A DNA stretch of 11,899 bases from an uncultured Lacticaseibacillus sp. (GTDB taxonomy: Bacteria > Bacillota > Bacilli > Lactobacillales > Lactobacillaceae): the NCBI GenBank assembly GCA_934339215.1, contig CAKRHU010000023.1, positions 1 through 11,899 of the forward strand, read 5' to 3'. The position numbers and the translations under genes are program-made. Positions within the stretch are counted from its first letter, which is position 1; each line of letters opens with the position of its first letter. Positions 6,825-11,899 of the stretch are shown in pieces. The notes under the pieces were generated by a model. That model saw only the letters and a list, made by a program, of their open reading frames with translations, ran no database searches and was not told where the DNA came from.

Positions 6825-6852
6825 ATGATAACATGTTCCCTTGAATCTACAA
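6825..6852 (-). promoter_or_regulatory. Candidate sigma-A promoter of the levR-type gene
   Basis: On the minus strand an extended -10 (TG-T-TATCAT, 6833-6825) lies 16 bases after TTGTAG (6852-6847). The -35 box is weak, but the extended -10 is good. Predicted start is near 6818, about 45 bases before the ATG. Confidence 0.45.
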
Positions 6853-6861
6853 GTGAATGAA

Positions 6862-6875
6862 TTGGTCTACACCAA
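6862..6875. promoter_or_regulatory. Inverted repeat, candidate activator-binding site
   Basis: TTGGT-CTAC-ACCAA is a perfect 5-base inverted repeat centred about 86 bases upstream of the predicted PTS transcription start, within the usual range for a sigma-54 enhancer. It is short, and no second copy was seen nearby; the assignment is positional. Confidence 0.3.
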
Positions 6876-6876
6876 G

Positions 6877-6918
6877 AAAACGCTATTGTGACGCGGCTCA
6901 CTAGCGTTTTTTATTTTT
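6877..6918 (+). terminator. Strong hairpin with T-run just upstream of the PTS promoter
   Basis: AAAACGCTA plus GTGA on the left pairs perfectly with TCAC plus TAGCGTTTT on the right: 13 pairs, one TT bulge, loop CGCGGC. TTTTTTATTTTT follows (6907-6918). By form it is an intrinsic terminator for plus-strand transcription, yet no plus-strand gene precedes it. It may insulate the PTS operon from transcription antisense to the levR-type gene, end a small RNA, or serve as a protein-binding site. Confidence 0.6.
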
Positions 6919-6928
6919 CGACAAAAAC

Positions 6929-6944
6929 TGGCATGCAAATTGCT
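6929..6944 (+). promoter_or_regulatory. Sigma-54 (-24/-12) promoter of the PTS operon
   Basis: TGGCATGCAAATTGCT matches TGGCACG-N4-TTGCW at all informative positions except the sixth (T for C), with exact GG-to-GC spacing. Predicted start is near 6955, giving a leader of about 78 bases before the EIIA start. Its position between the LevR-type activator gene and the mannose-family PTS is the classic arrangement. Confidence 0.9.
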
Positions 6945-6970
6945 TATACCCAAGTGTAGGCTACTAAGCG

Positions 6971-7003
6971 ATGAGTATTTCCGTCAAAGTACGATCTTGG
7001 TAG
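6971..7003 (+). other. Possible 10-codon leader ORF in the PTS 5' UTR
   Basis: ATG to TAG encodes MSISVKVRSW inside the predicted leader, ending 29 bases before the EIIA GTG. Only a poor ribosome binding site (TAAG) precedes it, and no attenuator-like hairpin was seen after it. It may be chance. Confidence 0.15.
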
Positions 7004-7032
7004 CACATCAAATCATGAAAGGAGGCTTGGCA

Positions 7033-7464
7033 GTGAAATATCTGATTCTTGTGAGTCACGGGGAATTCTCCCAAGGATTAAAGCAATCGTTGTCGATGTT
7101 TGCCGCAGATAATATGGATAGTGTGATCGCAGTTGGTTTATTACCAGGCGAAGCGGCCGATACTTTAGGCAAACGATTCGAACAAACCCTCGATCAATTA
7201 CCAAACGACAGTCAGTTTGTGGTATTAGCCGACATTATTGGCGGTAGCCCATTGACAACGATCAGCAATATCTTAGGGGAGCGAGGCAAACTCGCCGATA
7301 CCTTGATTTTTGGAGGGATGAATTTCCCGATGGCCTTGACCGCATTGATGGCTAAGGATAGTAGTGATAATTCAGAGTTGGAAGCCAAAGTGCTTTCGGA
7401 AGCTAGCAATGCCGTTAAAGTCTTTAAAGTGCAGACTGATGACGACGACGATGACGAAATTTAA
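7033..7464 (+). CDS. PTS mannose-family EIIA component
   Basis: This cytoplasmic EIIA accepts phosphate from HPr and passes it to EIIB. The product has 143 residues. The active histidine is H9 in LILVSHGEF, equivalent to His10 of E. coli ManX. Further family landmarks are LADIIGGSPLTT (near 70-80) and GGMNFPMAL. The GTG start at 7033 has AAAGGAGG eight to nine bases upstream. Two longer in-frame starts are unlikely: ATG 7015 overlaps the ribosome binding site, and TTG 6940 lies inside the -24/-12 promoter. The protein ends in six aspartates followed by EI, an unusual acidic tail that has a parallel in EIIC of the same operon. It is the first gene of a five-gene operon and a probable signalling partner of the LevR-type activator. 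Confidence 0.93.
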   Translation: MKYLILVSHGEFSQGLKQSLSMFAADNMDSVIAVGLLPGEAADTLGKRFEQTLDQLPNDSQFVVLADIIGGSPLTTISNILGERGKLADTLIFGGMNFPMALTALMAKDSSDNSELEAKVLSEASNAVKVFKVQTDDDDDDEI

Positions 7465-7478
7465 AGGAGTGAACAACA

Positions 7479-7976
7479 ATGTCAGTATCATTTGTACGGA
7501 TCGATGATCGGATGATCCATGGTTTGATTACCACCCGTTGGGGCAAAGAACTACCTTGCGATGGCATTATTGCCGTGAACGACAAAGCAGCCACTAATCC
7601 CATTTTGAAGGAAGCTTATAAAGCTGCAGTTCCTGATAAGAAAGTCTTTGTTTGGACCATGAAACATTTCAATGATGTCAAAGATAAAGTGATCAACTCT
7701 GACACCAAGTATTTCTTGATCACCAAGAGTCCATTAGACATGAAGACAATCTTAGTGGATTGGGGCTTTGTCCCAAGTGACATTAAAACGGTGAATGTCG
7801 GCCCTGGTAATGACCGTGAAAACACTGTGAAGCTTGGCGACAACCAATCATTCACCCAAGCTGAAGGGGATGCTTTTGAAGCCTTACAAAAAGCTGGCTA
7901 CAAAGTTGATTTCGCATTGCTACCAGATCAACGCATTGGTAGTTGGGATAAGTTCAAGTCTAAGTTTGGTTACTAG
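7479..7976 (+). CDS. PTS mannose-family EIIB component
   Basis: This cytoplasmic EIIB phosphorylates the incoming sugar at the membrane domain. The product has 165 residues, typical for a stand-alone EIIB. The phosphorylated residue is H14 in RIDDRMIHGLITTRW, the hallmark of the mannose/fructose/sorbose EIIB family. AAAGGAG lies 11 bases before the ATG, and the gap to EIIA is 14 bases. In LevR systems, phospho-EIIB also phosphorylates PRD2 of the activator when no substrate is present, shutting off the operon; H850 of the neighbouring activator is the probable target. Sequence alone does not define the sugar. Confidence 0.95.
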   Translation: MSVSFVRIDDRMIHGLITTRWGKELPCDGIIAVNDKAATNPILKEAYKAAVPDKKVFVWTMKHFNDVKDKVINSDTKYFLITKSPLDMKTILVDWGFVPSDIKTVNVGPGNDRENTVKLGDNQSFTQAEGDAFEALQKAGYKVDFALLPDQRIGSWDKFKSKFGY

Positions 7977-8001
7977 GGATTAATCAATAGGAGGTAATAC
8001 T

Positions 8002-8874
8002 ATGACAATCAGTTGGCTACAAGCTGCGATTTTAGGATTATTTGCCTGCTTGTGCTCTAATTCGTGTATGGCTGGTCAAGCCGTGGGTAATTACACGATC
8101 GGCCGTCCATTAGTTGGTGGTTTGGTATGTGGTTTGGTTTTAGGTGACTTAAAGCTCGGGATCGCCTGCGGGGTTGCGATGCAGTTGGTTTACATCGCGT
8201 TAGTTACTCCGGGTGGTACAGTTTCAGCAGATGTCCGTGCGATTTCTTATATTGGGATCCCTTTGGCAATGGTTGCCATTGCGTCTAAAGGAATGAACCC
8301 ATTAGGATCGTCTGCTGCTGACTTAGCAAAATCTGTCGGGACTTTAGTTGGGACTGTTGGGACGGTTTTATACTATGCTGTTGCAACTTTGAACCTAGTT
8401 TGGCAATCATTTGGTTGGAAAGATGTTCATCAAGGTAAATTGGATCGTTTATACGGGGTCAACTTTGGCTGGCCTTGGCTCTCACATGCATTATTCTCAT
8501 TCATCCCAACCATGTTGTTGACTTACTACGGTTCCACTGCTGTTACTGCTTTGCGTGATGCTTTACCAATGGACGGGATCGCCATGAAGACTCTGTTTAC
8601 GGTCGGCGGCATGTTACCATGTGTCGGGATCGCGATCTTACTGCGTCAAATCGTTTCCAAGCCGATTGATTTCGTGCCATTCTTCGTTGGGTTTACGTTA
8701 GCAGCATCACTGCACTTGAACTTGGTTTCTGTCACAGTTGTTTCCTTGTTATTCGCTGTGATCTTCTACGAAATCGAAATGGCCATTGGTTCAACACATG
8801 GTCCATCTGATGGTGCGCAAACAGCAACTGCAAGTGCAGGCGCGGACGACGATGATGAAGAGGAGGATATTTGA
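8002..8874 (+). CDS. PTS mannose-family EIIC membrane component
   Basis: EIIC forms, with EIID, the membrane channel that moves the sugar while EIIB phosphorylates it. The product has 290 residues with many hydrophobic helices. Typical features are YTIGRPLVGG, LVLGDLKLGIACG and the TPGGTVSADVRAISY loop (near 69-85), which places it with mannose/sorbose/N-acetylgalactosamine-type EIIC proteins. AGGAGG lies about six bases before the ATG. The C-terminus after residue 270 is small and polar (THGPSDGAQTATASAGA) and ends in a run of D and E followed by I. The DNA of this acidic tail also contains the AGGAGG used by EIID, so tail and translation signal overlap. The sugar specificity is not resolved. 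Confidence 0.93.
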   Translation: MTISWLQAAILGLFACLCSNSCMAGQAVGNYTIGRPLVGGLVCGLVLGDLKLGIACGVAMQLVYIALVTPGGTVSADVRAISYIGIPLAMVAIASKGMNPLGSSAADLAKSVGTLVGTVGTVLYYAVATLNLVWQSFGWKDVHQGKLDRLYGVNFGWPWLSHALFSFIPTMLLTYYGSTAVTALRDALPMDGIAMKTLFTVGGMLPCVGIAILLRQIVSKPIDFVPFFVGFTLAASLHLNLVSVTVVSLLFAVIFYEIEMAIGSTHGPSDGAQTATASAGADDDDEEEDI

Positions 8875-8876
8875 TC

Positions 8877-9722
8877 ATGCAAAAAGCACAAGAAGTTAAA
8901 AAAATTGACCATAAAACCCTGAGTCATTCATTTCATCTGTGGTTTTGGGGCGCGTTGACCTGCTTTTCTCAGGAACATATGCAGACTTTCGGTTACATGG
9001 CTTCCATGTTGCCGATCATCAAAAAACTGTATCCTGATCATGATGACCAAGTCAAAGCCATCAAAGCTTACACCGCGTTCTTCAACACCAACCCAATGCT
9101 TGGGACGGTGATTGTCGGGGTCACAGCAAGTATGGAAGAAGCCCGTGCTAACGGCCAAGATATCGACGGTGAAACCATCAACGATATGCGTGCCGGTTTA
9201 ATGGGTCCAATTGCTGGGATCGGGGATTCGTTGATCGATGGGACTTTAATTCCAATTCTCTTAGGGATCTCTTTGGGGATGTCTTCAGGTGGGTCTCCAG
9301 TTGGCGCGATCTTCTACATTATTGCTTGGGTTTTGATTGCATACTTTGGTCAACGGTTCTTATACTTCCGCGGTTATCAGTTCGGTGATAAAGCGGTCAG
9401 CTTCTTAGTCGGTAAGCAAGGCGCTGCGATCCGTCACGCGATCGGTGTTATCGGTAGTATGGTTGTTGGTGGGGTTTTGGCTTCTTGGGTCAACGTCACC
9501 ACTTCCTTGAAATTAGTTGGTAGCAACGGCAAAGTCTTCTTGAATTTGCAAGACAAACTCGACAGTATCTTCCCTGGCATTTTAACGGTTGCCGTGACCT
9601 TGTTCTGCTGGTGGTTAATGTCTAAGAAACATGTCTCTGCAATTTGGACGATGTTGATCTTAGTTGTCGTTTCATTAGTCGGGGTTTTGCTTGGTTTCTT
9701 CAACCCTGGTTTGACTTACTAA
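8877..9722 (+). CDS. PTS mannose-family EIID membrane component
   Basis: EIID is the second membrane subunit of mannose-family permeases. The product has 281 residues. Family signatures are FWGALTCFSQEHMQ near the N-terminus, YTAFFNTNPMLGT, ITASMEEARA-like VGVTASMEEARA, and GPIAGIGDSLIDGTLIPI; hydrophobic helices fill the second half, ending NPGLTY. ATG 8877 is chosen because AGGAGG (8861-8866) is 10 bases away; TTG 8871, which would overlap the EIIC stop, is only four bases away. Two bases separate the EIIC stop from this ATG, so the two are probably translationally coupled, as expected for subunits made in equal amounts. Confidence 0.94.
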   Translation: MQKAQEVKKIDHKTLSHSFHLWFWGALTCFSQEHMQTFGYMASMLPIIKKLYPDHDDQVKAIKAYTAFFNTNPMLGTVIVGVTASMEEARANGQDIDGETINDMRAGLMGPIAGIGDSLIDGTLIPILLGISLGMSSGGSPVGAIFYIIAWVLIAYFGQRFLYFRGYQFGDKAVSFLVGKQGAAIRHAIGVIGSMVVGGVLASWVNVTTSLKLVGSNGKVFLNLQDKLDSIFPGILTVAVTLFCWWLMSKKHVSAIWTMLILVVVSLVGVLLGFFNPGLTY

Positions 9723-9747
9723 TTTTAGAAAGGAGCAGTACAAGACG

Positions 9748-10074
9748 ATGACCATTACAGAAATGCGTAAAGGCTATGAACAAGAAGTTGCGTATCAAAA
9801 ACACATGATGAAAAATCTTGGGTACTGGTTTCAATTATGTGTTGTCTTAAGTGGTGTGGGCATTGTATTGCTCGCACTGTATCACAGTACACATCCGGTA
9901 GTCGCCATCATTGGTGGTGTGATCTTTGGAATCGGTGCTTTAGGGATGTTCTTGTTTGGTTATACAGGTTGGCGTGGCCAGCAGAATCTCAAGAAACTCG
10001 TCAACGACTATGAGGCCAAAGTGAATTATCTGCATACCCATCATACCAATCGGTTTAAAGTGCCGACGCGTTAA
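9748..10074 (+). CDS. Small two-TM protein at the end of the PTS operon
   Basis: I do not recognise this 108-residue protein. It has a charged N-terminus, two hydrophobic segments (about 25-46 and 51-74) joined by a short STHP turn, and a basic, helical-looking C-terminal tail (about 75-108) with YLHTHHTNRF. Both ends are probably cytoplasmic. AAGGAG lies 12 bases before the ATG, longer than for the other genes, so expression may be lower. The gap to EIID is 25 bases, and the operon terminator follows 15 bases after the stop, so it belongs to the sigma-54-driven transcript. It is not a DUF956/ManO-type protein by length or pattern. Some lactobacillar lev operons carry a fifth small gene of unknown function after EIID (levX, from memory); homology was not tested. 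An accessory role in PTS assembly or activity is a guess. Confidence 0.8.
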   Translation: MTITEMRKGYEQEVAYQKHMMKNLGYWFQLCVVLSGVGIVLLALYHSTHPVVAIIGGVIFGIGALGMFLFGYTGWRGQQNLKKLVNDYEAKVNYLHTHHTNRFKVPTR

Positions 10075-10089
10075 GGTGACGCCAGATTG

Positions 10090-10129
10090 AAAAAGAACCT
10101 GATTGCGGAAACGTAATCAGGTTCTTTTT
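10090..10129. terminator. Bidirectional terminator between PTS operon and ATPase gene
   Basis: A perfect 15-base stem (AAAAAGAACCTGATT with AATCAGGTTCTTTTT) extends by GCG/CGT, including one G-U pair, to a GAAA tetraloop. T-runs flank both sides, so it can end both convergent transcripts. Confidence 0.95.
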
Positions 10130-10132
10130 CAT

Positions 10133-11899
10133 TTATTTGCCTTTCAACCACAACGCTTTGATCCCAGAGATCAAAAGCGTCGGGATCGCTGGTAATACCA
10201 CCACAGCAAGATACAATCCACTGGATAAAGGTGCTGTGCCCATCACCATGTTGAAAAATGGCATCACCGTGACCAATAACGAGGCAACTGCCGCAAAAGC
10301 CACGGCAACCAGTAATTTACGATTTTCAAACGGGTTACGGTGAAACAACGTGCGCGTGCTGCGAGCGTCAAACACGTGCCACAGTTGACCGAAGACCAAC
10401 GTTAAGAAAGCGACTGTTTGCGCTTCGGCTGGTTGCATACCAGCATGTGCCGCCCACAAGAATGCGAGGTATACGACGCCACCCATTACGATACCGCGCA
10501 AAGCGATCCGGCCGAGCATCCCGTGCAGAATGGATTGATGCACATTGCGCGGTGGTTGACTCATCAAGTCTGCTTCTGGCACATCATACCCTAAGGCAAA
10601 ACTCGGCAACGCGTCCGACACCATATTCACCCATAACACCATCAAGGCGGATAACACTGGGGTCGTCGCTGGAACATGGCCGACTTGTTGGGTCATCAAG
10701 GCGACGCCGAGCAGTAACGCTAATACTTCGGCAACATTGGTGGTGAGCTCATGGCGCATGAAGTTTTTGATATTTGCAAAAATCGTGCGTCCAGCTTCCA
10801 CAGAATGTTCGATCGTGGTGAAGCGGTCATCCAGCAAAATTAAATCAGCTGCATCTTTAGTCACTTCAGTCCCGTTGATGCCCATCGCAATCCCGATGTC
10901 TGCCGCTTTCAGTGCCGGCGCATCATTAATGCCGTCGCCAGTCATTGCCACGATTTGATCGTGTTGTTGCAAGACTTTGATGATGCGCTGTTTATGCGCT
11001 GGGGTCACGCGAGCGTAAATACGAATACTTGGGACCAGATCAAATAAGGCTTGGTCATCCATGCCATCAAGCGCGCTTCCTTCAATGACAGAAGCTTGCG
11101 GATCAGAGACGATGCCAAGTTTTAATGCAATGGCCCGCGCGGTTGCCGCATGATCGCCAGTGATCATGACCACCGCGACGCCAGCTTGATGCAAGGTCGC
11201 GACTGATTTTTTCACTTCTGGGCGCGGTGGGTCAATGATCCCAGCGATGCCTAACAAGTCGAGGTGTTGCTCGAGTTCCGTGACGCTGCCATGGCGCGCT
11301 AAGTCTTCCGTGATTTCGCGTTGAGAAACAGCAATCGTCCGCAAAGCCTGTGACGCAAAATGTAATACCACATCAGGCAATTCATCAGATGGTTGGGCCA
11401 GTCGCTGTTGGATCACATCTGGTGCGCCTTTGGTCAAGACGTAATACTGACCGTTTTGTTTGATCACGACTGACATCATTTTACGGGTGGAATCAAATGG
11501 TAGGACTCGTAAAATATCCACTGGCTGATCATCACGCAAAATCCCGGCTTTTTGGCCGAGGACGACTAACGCCACATCAGTGGGATTGCCATAGGCTTGC
11601 AATTCATCATCAGCGTCGACGCGCACTTCGGCTTCGTTGTTCAACACAGCGGCTTGAATAAAGTCATGGTAGTCACCTTCAGGAAAAATTTCCCCACTGG
11701 CTTCAAGGCCGCTGCCTTCAACGTGATAATAAGCGCCGTTCACCCAAAAGTCAGTCACTGTCATTTGATTTTGGGTCAGGGTCCCGGTTTTATCACTGGC
11801 AATAAAGCTGGTTGCGCCAAGAGTTTCCACAGCGTTCAAGGATTTGATCAAGCCTTGATGACGCGCCAGCTGGTTGGCGCCTATGGTCAACACGATCGC
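10133..11899 (-). CDS. P-type cation ATPase, Ca2+ type (IIA), N-terminal part missing
   Basis: The C-terminal 588 or so residues of a P-type ATPase are present; the frame is open to the right edge, so the actuator domain and first membrane helices lie outside. Visible landmarks in order: the phosphorylated aspartate in SDKTGTLTQNQM (D36 of the fragment), VLTKGAPD of the nucleotide pocket, DPPRPEV, MITGDHAATARAI, and the hinge MTGDGINDAPALKAADIG. M5 carries NVAEVLALLLG and M6 carries LWVNMVSDALP; the N and D match Ca2+-site residues of SERCA-type pumps (N796, D800), with S where SERCA has T799. This favours Ca2+ or Ca2+/Mn2+ export over Na+/K+ or heavy metals. Further C-terminal helices follow, ending WLKGK. 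It is convergent with the PTS operon, and no functional link is evident. Confidence 0.93.
   Translation of the reverse strand, partial: AIVLTIGANQLARHQGLIKSLNAVETLGATSFIASDKTGTLTQNQMTVTDFWVNGAYYHVEGSGLEASGEIFPEGDYHDFIQAAVLNNEAEVRVDADDELQAYGNPTDVALVVLGQKAGILRDDQPVDILRVLPFDSTRKMMSVVIKQNGQYYVLTKGAPDVIQQRLAQPSDELPDVVLHFASQALRTIAVSQREITEDLARHGSVTELEQHLDLLGIAGIIDPPRPEVKKSVATLHQAGVAVVMITGDHAATARAIALKLGIVSDPQASVIEGSALDGMDDQALFDLVPSIRIYARVTPAHKQRIIKVLQQHDQIVAMTGDGINDAPALKAADIGIAMGINGTEVTKDAADLILLDDRFTTIEHSVEAGRTIFANIKNFMRHELTTNVAEVLALLLGVALMTQQVGHVPATTPVLSALMVLWVNMVSDALPSFALGYDVPEADLMSQPPRNVHQSILHGMLGRIALRGIVMGGVVYLAFLWAAHAGMQPAEAQTVAFLTLVFGQLWHVFDARSTRTLFHRNPFENRKLLVAVAFAAVASLLVTVMPFFNMVMGTAPLSSGLYLAVVVLPAIPTLLISGIKALWLKGK

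Noticed and set aside
6940..7032. Longer EIIA start at TTG 6940 or ATG 7015.
   Set aside because: The first lies inside the -12 element, upstream of the transcription start; the second overlaps the ribosome binding site used by GTG 7033.
10137..10958. Plus-strand ORFs opposite the ATPase gene (10137-10343, 10447-10746, 10737-10958).
   Set aside because: They are antisense shadows of a clearly conserved P-type ATPase, with no ribosome binding sites or recognisable domains.

Overview
The window looks like a chromosomal segment of a low-to-mid GC Gram-positive bacterium, most likely a Lactobacillaceae member. This rests on gene content (a LevR/ManR-type sigma-54 activator beside a four-gene mannose-family PTS, and a sigma-54 gene with a glutamine-rich N-terminus), strong AGGAGG-type ribosome binding sites, and compact operons closed by hairpin terminators. 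I did not identify the species. No RNA genes, insertion sequences or CRISPR arrays were seen, and no gene-free stretch exceeds 300 bases; the longest is about 260 bases at 6774-7032.

Layout, left to right. Bases 1-341 carry the 3' part of a Nudix hydrolase gene (+). A shared terminator separates it from rpoN, the sigma-54 gene (-, 427-1710). Next comes a DeoR-family repressor (-, 1860-2633), divergent from an operon of 3-hexulose-6-phosphate synthase and 6-phospho-3-hexuloisomerase (hxlA-hxlB, +, 2774-3991). The LevR-type activator (-, 4032-6773) is convergent with hxlB and divergent from a mannose-family PTS operon: EIIA, EIIB, EIIC, EIID and a small two-TM membrane protein (+, 7033-10074). 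A strong shared terminator closes that operon against the 3' part of a type II (Ca2+-type) P-type ATPase gene (-), which runs off the right edge.

How the parts fit. The window holds both trans-acting proteins of a sigma-54 circuit (RpoN and LevR) and a near-consensus -24/-12 promoter (6929-6944) in front of the PTS operon. A second -24/-12 element with identical geometry (1764-1779, minus strand) lies in front of rpoN itself, so the sigma factor may drive its own gene. Between these two halves sits a self-contained DeoR/hxlAB module. Its divergent promoters flank a near-perfect 30-bp palindrome that looks like a shared operator. HxlAB interconverts ribulose 5-phosphate plus formaldehyde and fructose 6-phosphate, so it could feed carbon into or out of the pool that the PTS supplies. 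That metabolic link is inference.

Most secure are the protein families and reading frames, the two -24/-12 elements as sequence matches, the palindrome, and the terminators at 369-411 and 10090-10129. Uncertain are the PTS substrate, the activator binding site, the function of the 108-residue protein, and which ion the ATPase moves.
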